Assembly (NCBI GenBank): GCA_029465975.1
Contig: CM055736.1
Span: 9,987,207-10,051,206 of the forward strand
DNA length: 64,000 bases
Direction: 5' to 3'
Source: Dallia pectoralis
Lineage: Eukaryota > Chordata > Actinopteri > Esociformes > Umbridae
The notes under the pieces were generated by a model. It worked only from the letters and a program-made list of their open reading frames with translations. It had not been told where the DNA came from and did not search any database. Positions 55,901 to 64,000 of the stretch are shown here, in pieces; within the stretch, counting starts at the first letter, position 1; the number at the start of each line of letters is the position of its first letter. Both the position numbers and the translations under genes were made by a program.

Positions 55901-56297
55901 ACTAGACACTCTCCTCGTCACCAAAGACATGCAAGGTAAAAATAACAAGACAGTAACATAGTTAACACATCAGGGTTGCCGAATATAGAAAAGTCTGTGG
56001 TAGACAATTTTCATATAATCCTAATAATGTTTTCTTCTCTTTCATCCAGACATAAGAGGTCTGCAGCAGCAGTGTAATGGCCTGGGAGATGAAAGAGGGG
56101 TAAGGGACTCTGTAGAGAATGTGCCTTTTAGAGGAGACCTTCCGGTGGAGAGAGTGGTGAGGGGGAGAGGTAGAGCTGAATCCAGGGAGGAGGTCACGGC
56201 TGAAAGCAGAGTTAACATGCTTTCACAGGAGACTGAGACACTTCAGGAAATTGCTGATATTCTGCTCATGCTGAAGCAGAGAGAAAAGTTCAGTTAA
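49930..56297 (+). CDS. redic1: REDIC1, regulator of class I meiotic crossover intermediates (C12orf40 homolog)
   Basis: Thirteen exons join in phase to 701 codons plus stop (human protein about 650). Mammalian REDIC1 is a meiosis-specific protein that binds branched DNA and stabilises recombination intermediates on the class I crossover path. Human mutations cause infertility. Conserved parts seen: N-terminus MNWVGGSR, a basic segment EFFEKKKVQRKMKTL followed by LVNLFIVNQIALKKKK, the block ERTLELPMSPCSPSKLSLEE, LWGFSNGKYGNE, and paired ATQT/STQC-type motifs in the long exon. The C-terminal helix is LQEIADILLMLKQREKF. The middle is low in order and poorly conserved. Orthology rests on these blocks plus head-to-head linkage to abcd2. 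Exon 10 (25 nt) is the least certain. Intron 1 contains a foldback-like element. Confidence 0.88.
50474..51966. mobile_element. Foldback-like element in redic1 intron 1
   Basis: About 1.5 kb with two long inverted arms. The outer about 235 bp (starting CCGGTGTTGTGCCGAATTC at 50474 and mirrored to 51966) are nearly identical. Inside each arm lies a 163-bp unit in tandem: two copies on the left (the second truncated) and four on the right. The short centre (about 50975-51074) contains a T run. No ORF with homology. I see no target duplication. The structure is like foldback transposons, family unknown. Confidence 0.8.
52070..52109 (+). CDS. redic1: redic1 coding exon 2
   Basis: 40 bp, completes Arg then NRFMMRNDMKKQR. 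Acceptor atatttcag, donor AGG|gtaagt. Confidence 0.85.
52215..52356 (+). CDS. redic1: redic1 coding exon 3
   Basis: 142 bp, EFFEKKKVQRKMKTLEIATS to LVNLFIVNQIALKKKKK. Corresponds to the mammalian YFEKHRLKSKMKLL...LNLYMVNQISCKKK region. Confidence 0.9.
52441..52570 (+). CDS. redic1: redic1 coding exon 4
   Basis: 130 bp, DEPNITHIPDARGPKTMRER followed by TLELPMSPCSPSKLSLEESQ. Acceptor tgttccag, donor TAG|gtatca. Matches the mammalian NLELTMSPHCVPSKLCLDD block. Confidence 0.9.
52659..52716 (+). CDS. redic1: redic1 coding exon 5
   Basis: 58 bp, STQAARKRKHCIPDGFKGRQ. Acceptor tcatttag, donor CAG|gtcagt. In phase with its neighbours. Confidence 0.8.
52897..53150 (+). CDS. redic1: redic1 coding exon 6
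   Basis: 254 bp, LSPVLESNVSDSSVLDYQHH to QNMITFYPSVT. Ser/Pro-rich. Acceptor gccaacag, donor CAG|gtgagt. Confidence 0.85.
53310..53426 (+). CDS. redic1: redic1 coding exon 7
   Basis: 117 bp, RPFSQPGGREHVSRDRGFNV to SRGMFGTECE. The acceptor ctagtttag|A was chosen over ctag|T five bases upstream because only this choice keeps the frame open into exon 8. Donor CGA|gtgagt. Confidence 0.7.
53633..53823 (+). CDS. redic1: redic1 coding exon 8
   Basis: 191 bp, IPESGDHVLNSVAFSLKLTE to EEALWGFSNGKYGNE. Acceptor ctacccag, donor AAG|gtactc. LWGFSNGK aligns with the mammalian IWGKNGKE. Confidence 0.85.
53995..54101 (+). CDS. redic1: redic1 coding exon 9
   Basis: 107 bp, VHFKKGKPKIYLKEEALTAS to SQRRDPELTQ. 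Acceptor ccccagcag, donor CAG|gtagtt. Confidence 0.75.
54185..54465. mobile_element. Dispersed SINE/MITE-like repeat with a hairpin
   Basis: In redic1 intron 9. Contains ATTTTATAAAGCCCTTTTTA, GGCTAGGAAAAACTCCCTGA and GGGTGGCCAGTCCTCTTCTG, words of a very common teleost interspersed repeat. Two arms of about 50 bp (54255-54305 and 54410-54463) are inverted copies around GAGCACATATCAAAAAGTTG. Confidence 0.65.
54466..54672. other. redic1 intron 9, remainder
   Basis: A+T-rich intron sequence up to the proposed microexon. Nothing else recognised. Confidence 0.5.
54673..54697 (+). CDS. redic1: redic1 coding exon 10, proposed 25-nt microexon
   Basis: Encodes VSNYAVSS plus one base. Exon 9 ends in phase 0 and exon 11 needs one leading base. 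A 25-nt exon between a good acceptor (ttttccaacag) and donor (CAT|gtacgt) solves this exactly. Proposed from phase logic only. Confidence 0.45.
54878..54975 (+). CDS. redic1: redic1 coding exon 11
   Basis: 98 bp, CPGYSHGGTVKCWESPGSYS to HHVCSNSDE. Acceptor tttcttcag, donor GAG|gtgtgt. This frame joins exon 12 in phase 0. The SYSxR...SSDxxSEDE-like ending recalls the mammalian protein. Confidence 0.65.
55263..55935 (+). CDS. redic1: redic1 coding exon 12 (long exon)
   Basis: 673 bp, EKSGHRQNQGGSTQPHQKRS to LDTLLVTKDMQ. Contains DMATQTVTDVTSKCPTFDAS and TQCCF, matching the paired IQT...IQC segment of the mammalian protein. Acceptor ttgtatcag, donor AAG|gtaaaa. Confidence 0.88.
56050..56297 (+). 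CDS. redic1: redic1 coding exon 13 with stop
   Basis: 248 bp, DIRGLQQQCNGLGDERGVRD to LQEIADILLMLKQREKFS and a TAA. Ends in an amphipathic helix. Acceptor cttcatccag. Confidence 0.85.
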
Positions 56298-56590
56298 GAA
56301 TAAGCACGAGTGACGAGTGAATGAAGAGGACAGGAGAAGAGTAAGTCGGGGAAGAGAGTGGAGGATTGTGGAAGGGAGAAGAGAGGAGTGGGGAGCAGAG
56401 AGAAAGACAGGGAGGGTTTGGGAGGGAGGGCATGTATTATTCTGTTGATGTTGTACAAATGTGCGTTATTTAAAGAGATTACAAAGCACCTGTAATATCA
56501 CTTAATGACACAATATGTTTGCCCCATACTTTTTTTTGAACAATACTGTTGTAATTTCACATTATATTAAAGCCAGACAAGATCATGTTT
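56298..56590 (+). promoter_or_regulatory. redic1: redic1 3' UTR with ATTAAA polyadenylation signal
   Basis: A GA-rich 3' untranslated stretch (about 56318-56430) followed by ATTAAA at 56566-56571. The redic1 transcript probably ends near 56590. Confidence 0.6.
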
Positions 56591-58786
56591 TTTATTTTTC
56601 TCTCCATACATTCCCCAAACAACTTTTTTAAAGAATACACCTTGTTGCAAAACCTTTACAGCAACACACAATGTTTTACTTCACTGAATCTTCAGATTAA
56701 TCTTCACAATTTTTCGAACTGTAAAATAGAAACACTGTATTTAATTCTGATCACAAATAATTGCACCCGTTCACCATAAGCACATTGTATGTCTCCATTT
56801 TGAAATTAAAGCAAAGAAAACAACCATAGATTTGCAAGGAGTTGATATTAGTATTTTTCGTAAAAATCTAAGCGCATTCGAAAATCACAACACATCAGAT
56901 ATGGATTTTTCATAAAACTGTTACATGACGGTAATGGCGTCACTTTAGTAAAGTGGCATCCAGTAAAGCATTAGTTAGTCTATAAAACTATCTGTACAGA
57001 TAAAAAAGAAGACTTTATGTCTTCTAGTTAACGTCCAGCTTGTTTGAGCCTTTTCTTTTCCTAATGAAATACTAAAATATTGATAATAAATACCTAATTG
57101 ACATTGATCTTCCAATGACCTAGCAGACCAAGCTAATGATCATTATCAACCTACACTAAAACACTTATTTACTCAGAATAATATTCCTGTCCTTTCTAAA
57201 CAAAGAATTTACCAGATGTATTGTAACACGAGGCCTGTACTGTTTAGAGTGTGTCAATCACTTTGAATATTTGTAGTTATTTCCCAGTTGTTCGAAATGA
57301 AGAATAATTTCTGTCTATTCTGTTTTTTTTTACAGGTAAGAATACACAGACATACTCAGCGACGTTAATATGTTGACCACTTTTAACGAGAGTATGATAC
57401 ACAAATCTATATGTGTACTCATGTACTCTAATAAGGTGTTACCTCACATAGTTTTACAATATATAGATTGTCAATACATTACACTTCGAACAGTACAGAA
57501 CTGTACTACTCGATTTTTTACAACATGAAAATACAACCAGTCTTGTGTGAAGAATATGCATTGCAATTTGTACATAAGGCTATGGAGGAAGACAATGTAA
57601 ATTGTGGAGAAAAATAGGACATTCTTTCTGATATTTCTTTCCAAAGGAAATATGTACAATATTAAATAGAAAAGCAAAATATAAAAAGCAACTTTGTAAA
57701 GCTAACAGACTAAACTGGCCATTTCAATATAAGGCTATTTTCACAGATTGACAGGTGTCAATAGTCTAGTCAACATTTATCAGCAAAAAATAAAATGTGC
57801 AACACCTGAAATCGAAAAGGCTGGCCATCGAGCAAACTCCATACATTTCACTTCAATATAGACACAACATGGGAAACAAACAATAGAATAAATAACAACA
57901 TAATCCATACGTTTACTAATGCGGAAATTATCTTTAGTGCACTGTATAGCACATCAATCAAAAGCAACACTGAACTTTACCGTTAGACAGTGAACATGTC
58001 TGCACTGTATTTACTTCATAGTGCACTACTTTGGAGCAGGGCCTATTGGGATATGGTCAGATCTAGTGTAAGATATAGGAAATATTAGGCAATCAAGACA
58101 CTTCTCAAGTGTACTACTGGTGTCTGACCAACCATATGACTCTTTAAACAAAATGAGAAAGTGTGTTACTGACATAGGTTCATATAGAAAGACAATAGTA
58201 AATTCTGTTCACCATCAGGCTTAACACAGAAAAAATTGTTATATCAGTACCATTTAGGTGGATGTTTGGCCTTGTGCATTACAGTTTTGTTGAGGAGGTT
58301 GTAACTCTAATAAGTATTTATTCAAGGAAAAAATTCATTTGTTTTTTCAATCTCTGTCCTGCCTCATGGTAGTCAACATCTAAAATTATGTGTGAGCAGT
58401 ATACTGGGCATAGTAACACTTAAAACAAGTATGGTTTTATGCTTACTTAAATACACGACGGTTGGTAAATTCTGAACTTCCGATGTTGCTACGACATTAA
58501 ATTGACACAATCAAATGTGTGTCGTGTTGACACAGTCACGCTGTAGATCAGCCGTCCTTCACTGAGTGTCTTGATGCATGCAGACAGCAGCGTCTGCTAT
58601 GAGAGAACAAGGTCAGTATTTTAATGGTAACATCGACAATGACACGTTGGTTGCCCTATCCTGGTGCCAGATCTGTTGGTGCCCCTGGCAGCTCCACTGC
58701 TGTCATTGTCAAGTCCTTATTTGGTATGACAACAAGTGACATGGAGGTGGCGTGAAAGCACTAACAGACAGACACTTGGGTCGAGG
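56591..58786. other. redic1-slc2a13 convergent interval, probably slc2a13 3' UTR
   Basis: A+T-rich with no ORF of interest. slc2a13 is transcribed into it from the right. A minus-strand AATAAA at 58318-58323 and another near 56589 are candidate polyadenylation signals. Contains a 28-base segment (58203-58230) also found in redic1 intron 10. Confidence 0.55.
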
Positions 58787-59013
58787 CTACTCAACATCTG
58801 AGGCGTCGTTGTCGGACAGATGGTAGTTGCTCCCCTTAACTCTGATGTACTCCACCTGCCGGCCCTCGTCCGAGTCTGTGACCCCACAGGAACAGAGTTG
58901 TGTGTCGAACAGGCACTCGATCTCCTCCAGCCTCCGGCCCTTGGTCTCAGGCAGACAGCCGTAAATGAAGAAGAATCCCAGCAGTGCCATGCTGGAGTAG
59001 AGGAAAAATGCAC
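58787..59013 (-). CDS. slc2a13: slc2a13 last coding exon (TM12, C-tail)
   Basis: 227 bp with the stop at 58787-58789, AFFLYSSMALLGFFFIYGCL, PETKGRRLEEIECLFDTQLC, and the conserved tail ending SDNDASDVE. Acceptor tattttccag. Confidence 0.96.
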
Positions 59014-61075
59014 CTGGAAAATAGCAAACATGTTTTAATTGGACTCCGCAACAGGCGGCCCCGGGGTCAAATTCTTATTTTGATTTATTTGCAGTTTGAA
59101 GATGCCTTTTTCTAATATTATAATCATCTTCTTTCCCCTTGACCATATGCTCCAGCGAGAATTGCCCCGGGAGTTGCCAGAGGTATTTCTTTTTCAGTTC
59201 TAACAACAAATATATAAATGGCTACATCAAGTCTCTCCCTTTACTAGTAAAAGGTTGAACAAAGGTCGGATCCTGCGGTAAAAGCAGGCTCGCTGTAGTG
59301 TTGAGGCAGACTGAGGTGTGTGCTGTACCATAATAGGTGAGGTACTGAGCCATATGGAGGAACGTGAGGGAGACCAGGACATTGAAGCTCCAGTTGACTC
59401 CAGCCGAACAGGCGTTGCCCGTGCTGCGCGCCCACAGGGGGTAGATCTCAGAGTTGATTGTCCATGGCATTGGGCCCATACCTGGACGGGCAGTGATGAC
59501 ACAAGGGTTAGGCACAACAGGACGTGAACGAGTCAAAGCCAACGTTTATATAATGCAAGCAGATATATCCAACCGTTCAATTATAACCGCAAGCAAACAC
59601 TGAGTGCGCCGTGTGGCGGAAAATGAGGATATTCTCTATTACAACGAAATCAAATTTCTTTGTAATAGAAATTGTAATGAGTCTCGAGATGCTCCAGATG
59701 TACAGACCTATAATAGCGCTTTGAGAAATAACACTCTCCACCTTCACTCATTACAATTTCCATGACAACTATCACAAATATCAAATGACGCATATCTCTA
59801 GTTGCTCTAAATGCATCACAATGTCATATTAAACCACGTTGTCTCCCTCACCAGGGGCGAAGAAGGCCAAATATAGAACCAGACCGAGTAGGACCACCCA
59901 GGAGTAGGAGGATGGACAGTAGTTGTAAGCCCAGTATGTGTGGTCCCTCAGCTGGGTCGTGTTGGAACACCTGGGGGGACAAGACAGTAAGGACCTGGTA
60001 CTGTAGCTATGTTATGGATGGACGGCCCATTGTGAACACTGCGACATCCCATAGTGACATCTCACCTGCCCCAGGCTGACTTCTCAGTGGAGGCAGTATT
60101 TACTGGTAGGCAGGACGAAGAAAACACAGCAGTGCTGTTCTCAAGATAACAGAAGCCACACCCTGGATCCAGCATACACAACTCACACAGCCTGCGATTA
60201 CATAGAGGAAGGTTGGTACGGAGATGTAAGACACAGGGACGAGATACTGTTAGTGAGTTAACAGATCAGTTTTTACATGTTCAACCTAACCAGCACTGCC
60301 GTACGTACATAGTAAGCCTACAAGGGGTTTTCTCGTATAGTCAAACAAACTCACCGACTGATCTCAAAACCTAACAGGGCCATTTCCCTTGCATTAAACA
60401 CTATTAATATATTTTGTTTCATCTGCAATGCTAAGTGTTCAGAAAATATTTTACAATTCCTCCGCATTCACTTAGTCGTTCATATTGTAATTAGACTTCA
60501 TCAACCAACTATCACGCATGCTGTATTACTCTTGTAAAATGTCCATCAGATTTTTTTACCCACATGTGTTTGGCGCAAGTGGAGTTGACCATGGATGTGG
60601 GGTGGAGGGTGACAGGTGAGGTGTGTTCAGCAGACAGTAGAAACCCAACGGCCAGCACAAACAGACTCACACTCGTGCCTGTATGGAGGAGAAGCACAAA
60701 CATCTGGTAAATAGTGAAATATTGCATAATTAGAGTGAGTCAGCCTTGGTGACTATGTGTCATACAAGGGTGCAATACAATTGTGTAGTAATGTGTTTCA
60801 ACGCAGTGAATATTCACATATGTTGTCATGTATAATACCATCAGATGTGACATACAAAAATAAGGAAGTACAAACAAATTGACTCTTGACACCAACATTT
60901 CTGACCCTTACCGATGATACTTCCCAGGATGAGTTTCCTACGACCCACCCTCTCCACCAGCCACACACCCAGTAGGGTGAACAGGAAGTTGGTGAAGGCC
61001 GTGACCCCAGCCAACCAGATTGCCAGCTTGTCGTCTCGCACTCCCGACATCTGAAGGATGGTGGCGCCATAATAA
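58787..61075 (-). CDS. slc2a13: Proton myo-inositol cotransporter HMIT (SLC2A13), C-terminal six exons
   Basis: Major-facilitator sugar-transporter family member that moves myo-inositol with protons across cell membranes, mainly in brain. Six exons (60912-61075, 60564-60678, 60066-60191, 59852-59970, 59329-59481, 58787-59013) give about 300 residues in phase. Seen: TM8 region LAIWLAGVTAFTNFLFTLLG with VERVGRRKL, TM9 SLFVLAVGFLLSA, and the large cysteine-rich extracellular loop specific to HMIT (CELCMLDPGCGFC, then SSSCLPVN). TM10-12 follow with GMGPMPWTINSEIYPLWARS and the sugar-porter signature PETKG. The C-terminus RVKGSNYHLSDNDASDVE is essentially that of mammals. 5' exons lie beyond the right edge. 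Confidence 0.96.
59329..59481 (-). CDS. slc2a13: slc2a13 exon encoding TM11
   Basis: 153 bp, MGPMPWTINSEIYPLWARST to LTFLHMAQYLTYY. Acceptor cgtccag, donor ATG|gtacag. Confidence 0.95.
59482..59851. other. slc2a13 intron
   Basis: 370-bp intron between the TM10 and TM11 exons. Nothing recognised. Confidence 0.7.
59852..59970 (-). CDS. slc2a13: slc2a13 exon encoding TM10
   Basis: 119 bp, CSNTTQLRDHTYWAYNYCPS to LLGLVLYLAFFAPG. Acceptor ccccccag, donor CTG|gtgagg. Confidence 0.94.
60066..60191 (-). CDS. slc2a13: slc2a13 exon encoding the cysteine-rich loop
   Basis: 126 bp, LCELCMLDPGCGFCYLENST to STEKSAWGR. Cysteines match mammalian HMIT. Acceptor aatcgcag, donor CAG|gtgaga. Confidence 0.93.
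60192..60563. other. slc2a13 intron
   Basis: 372-bp intron between the cysteine-rich-loop exon and the TM9 exon. No feature recognised. Confidence 0.7.
60564..60678 (-). CDS. slc2a13: slc2a13 exon encoding TM9 and start of the large loop
   Basis: 115 bp, TSVSLFVLAVGFLLSAEHTS to NSTCAKH plus AT of a Met codon. Donor CAT|gtgggt was chosen over CATGTGG|gtaaaa because only it keeps the next exon open. Confidence 0.88.
60912..61075 (-). CDS. slc2a13: slc2a13 exon encoding TM8 region
   Basis: 164 bp, YYGATILQMSGVRDDKLAIW to VGRRKLILGSII plus G. Acceptor gtgtgtag directly after a (GT)n run on the minus strand, donor TCG|gtaagg. Confidence 0.93.
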
Positions 61076-64000
61076 CTACACACACACACACAAGGAGGGT
61101 AAAGGTTGGCTTACTTACTTGTAAGCCATGTTAAAATAAATCAGGGTTTTGTCAGTTCTTGGAAATGCTGGAAAGGACATCCAGTTATTTATGCAATTGT
61201 AACATGATTGTGGATATATTGACAACAAATTCTCCTGAAGAGGGCACTTGGAATGCATTCAATTGCCTCCTTGAAGCCAAGAAAGCTTGTTTAAGAAATT
61301 GGAGGCAGCGGTAAAGTGGAGAAAGAAAGAGACGGACAGAGAGGAAAAAAGGTGGAGAGAGAAAGAAGACAAGAGAAAGTCAGAGTCAGAGGGTGAGACA
61401 GCGAAAAAAGAAAACAGACCAAACGAGACAGATCACTGTGTACTAATGACATCTCTCCATAGAGATGAGCTACACTACACATTATGCTCTTCACTTGAGT
61501 GGCCACCAATCAACACCTGTACAGCAATCCACCCAAAATAGACCCAACGGCCCGAGTATCCACCCCTCCACCCTCTCCACTCAGTGCTATCTGCCCACGT
61601 TCCAAATGGGCACCAAAGCACAACTAAGGAAATCAATATGCACATAATATACTCTCGCCAGTAGTTTGTTCAGCCCGGTTTTTAAAATGGACATCCAAGT
61701 GACGGAGTTTCAACTTGCGGAGAGAACCTGTGATTTCAAATTAAAATGAATGCGGAGTCAAACAACCCTGTTAAGAACTATTGCAGCATATCGTTGTAGG
61801 AAACGGAAACTTCCAGCTATTTAACATCAAGTTAGACTGAAAGTAACAATGCCTTCTGATTTTGGTCTTACAAAATGTTTCAATGACAGTATGTATCCGC
61901 CCATACAGCACCACAATTTGGGACAAGTACACACACACGCACACACAAATATTAACACAGTATGACACACAGATGCACAAAAAACTTTCGACACAAGAAC
62001 ATTCACACAGACACACACGCAGACACACACATGCCAGACACACACCGCGACACACACATGCACAGACACACACGCAGACACACACACGGAGACACGCACA
62101 GACACACAAACGCAGACACGCAGGCAAACACGCGCAGACACACAGATACACACAGACACACACACAGCAGTAATGACGAGGGGTTTGTGGAAACAGTGGG
62201 TGTAAACTCACTGCAGTAGAAGCCTGCTGTGCTCCATCTCAGGTCTGAATCACACTGATTAAGAAGCAGCATGGCCAGGCTTAAGGGACGCTCAACCCAT
62301 AACTAACCAGTCTCTTTCAGCTAACCTCCCTCTGACAAAACCACACACAAAATCATAATCAACAACAAAGTCAACATCAAAGTCAACATGATGTAGCAAC
62401 AAAGAGTGTTATAAATACTAAAACACATTCCGCAAATACAAAAAAACCTGATACTATGTAGTTGAACAGTTTCAGCCACAGTGAGCATATCATTACTGTG
62501 GGCCGATTCTAGAAGTGTCGAATAAAGTTGATGTATTTTTGGGAAAGAGGCTACAAATACTTTTTCAGTTCCCTGTTAACGATGAGCTTCCAGGCACTGC
62601 CTAAAGCTAGCCTGAAGCATCGCATAGCATTGTAGCATCGCGTAGCATCTCGTAGCAGTCTATCCTACAGAATAAACATAGTGACTCACAACCCAATTAT
62701 TTCCATTACACAGCCCAGTTAAACATCCTGATAACATCTTCTGAGTGCTGAGTGCAAAGCAGTGAGATCGTCAAATGATTGACAGATTTTAACAGCCTGA
62801 GCTGATTGATTTGGCTTTGTTGTATTGTGTAATAAACACATCGCCGCAACATAATGGTAAATACTCTAAACTGGACACAGCTGAGAGGACAGGTGTCATT
62901 GGTTATTTCAATGAGTTTAGTCTAGAGGGTCTGTAATCACTGAATGGAAAAAGGTCTTTGTGTATCTCCTCAACCGTTACAGCAACACTGACCTGGAGGT
63001 GATCAACTAAATCCCTCAGGGATCCATTAGATGAGATCTCTGGGAGAAAGAAGGGGCTGCAGTACCAGATAACACAGCATCATGGTTTGTCTGGTTTAAC
63101 CGAAAGGAAGTGTAGCATGGAGAGTAGTATGCTACACTGAGAAGAATAGTTTTCAAAGATATGCATATACAGTCTACCTACAATCCAAAGAAAACATGGA
63201 CAATCCATCAGCAACAAAACCCCGGAAAATCTGAAAATGACAGAAAATCCTGAGGATCAACTTAAAGAAATCCTACACATCACCAGAACAATAACCAGGT
63301 CCTGTCATTAGAAAGCCAGACAGTGGAGATCAGAATAAACAGGGTTAGGGTTAGCTGGAGAAACCCAGAGGGAGCAGCACTATACGAAAAATTATCTCTG
63401 CTCTCTGGAAAATTGGCAACAGACTCAACACCAAAAAGGCCCACCCACATCTACCACTCACCCGTGCTTACGCCGTACCGAAAACACGCTACCGCGTTGG
63501 TCACCTTAGCAATATGAATCAACAGACAGAAGGCAGCTGCCCGAACGACAGTCATACCTCACTGATGGCAACGGCGTGTGTTTGTGTGCCCGGGCACGCG
63601 TGTGTATGTGTGAGTTTGGTAAAGATATAGGAGACGAATTGCTGTATTTTGTGAGACATGCCATGTAACATGGTGTGATACTCCGGATCAACGATGACAA
63701 TGGCAGGGTGAAAGGGGAAGGAAGTGAGGGAAGACGGAGGTTGTAAACTGGTAGGAGGGGAGGAAAAGGAGAAAGGGAAGGATAAGGGACAAATAATAAA
63801 ACAGGGGGAGACTTTTAAGGAGTTAGGGGAGATGGAAGGACGCCCAGAGCTCTCAGAATGGAAAGCCAGTTCCACTCACTGTCCTGACCATCATCTTTAA
63901 AAAGACACATCTTCAACACAGCATGTCTCGCAATAGGTCAGCAATGGCATTTGGACATATAGTACACGCTTTTACTACTTTCCTCTGGGCCACTCTACCA
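61076..64000. other. slc2a13 intron up to the right edge
   Basis: 2.9 kb with no further slc2a13 exon that I can find. It has GA-rich stretches (about 61310-61430 and 63700-63850) and a CA/CAGACA block. It is probably one intron. Confidence 0.6.
61928..62168. repeat. CACACA/CAGACACA imperfect microsatellite
   Basis: Low-complexity tandem words of CACACGCAGACA type within the slc2a13 intron. Long ORFs on both strands here are artefacts. Confidence 0.9.

Noticed and set aside
60560..60563. Alternative donor CATGTGG|gtaaaa for the slc2a13 TM9 exon
   Set aside because: It would put the next exon out of frame with an immediate stop. CAT|gtgggt keeps the conserved C-E-L-C-M-L-D-P reading.
63506..63875. 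Candidate upstream slc2a13 exon on the minus strand
   Set aside because: The peptides do not resemble the transporter, and no suitable splice borders were found.

Overview
The window is a piece of a ray-finned fish (teleost) nuclear chromosome. The genes are split by introns with GT-AG borders, and their proteins are vertebrate. The mobile elements (fish-type Tc1, a chromodomain Gypsy element, hAT) and very large intronic minisatellites are typical of teleosts. The Tc1 copies resemble those common in salmonids and pikes, but I cannot fix the species.

Four conserved genes are present: kif21a (minus, exons 1-6, 30079 down to 1754, continuing off the left edge), abcd2 (minus, complete, ten coding exons, 49139 to 33944), redic1, formerly C12orf40 (plus, 49930 to 56297, thirteen proposed coding exons), and slc2a13 (minus, the last six exons, 61075 to 58787, 5' part off the right edge). 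Order and orientation match human 12q12 (KIF21A-ABCD2-C12orf40-SLC2A13), which supports the orthology calls. abcd2 and redic1 are head to head with 790 bp between start codons, so they probably share a promoter region. redic1 and slc2a13 converge. The genes are not one pathway: a kinesin motor, a peroxisomal very-long-chain acyl-CoA transporter, a meiotic crossover factor and a proton/myo-inositol symporter.

Layout: 1-10.5 kb holds kif21a exons 6-2, separated by introns filled with four minisatellites (units 49, 55/110, 29 and about 40 bp) and a dead Tc1 copy. 10.5-30.0 kb is kif21a intron 1. It carries microsatellites, a 5.1-kb Gypsy chromovirus (16116-21252) with two LTRs in which I see no difference, a second Tc1 fragment, a 67-bp minisatellite and a 1.19-kb hAT-like element. 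30.1-33.9 kb is the kif21a promoter side plus the abcd2 3' flank. 33.9-49.1 kb is abcd2, with a 17-bp minisatellite in intron 7. 49.9-56.6 kb is redic1, with a 1.5-kb foldback-like element in intron 1. 56.6-64 kb is the redic1/slc2a13 convergent interval and slc2a13.

The most unusual structures are: (1) two separate minisatellites in kif21a, each built from the last bases of an exon plus its splice donor, so that each intron carries a series of copied 5' splice sites; (2) a young Gypsy element whose primer-binding site is complementary to its own predicted RNA 5' end, implying self-priming, and whose pol frame is shifted by one base; (3) a foldback element with 235-bp near-perfect arms in redic1. 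I found no evidence for a wholly new gene system.
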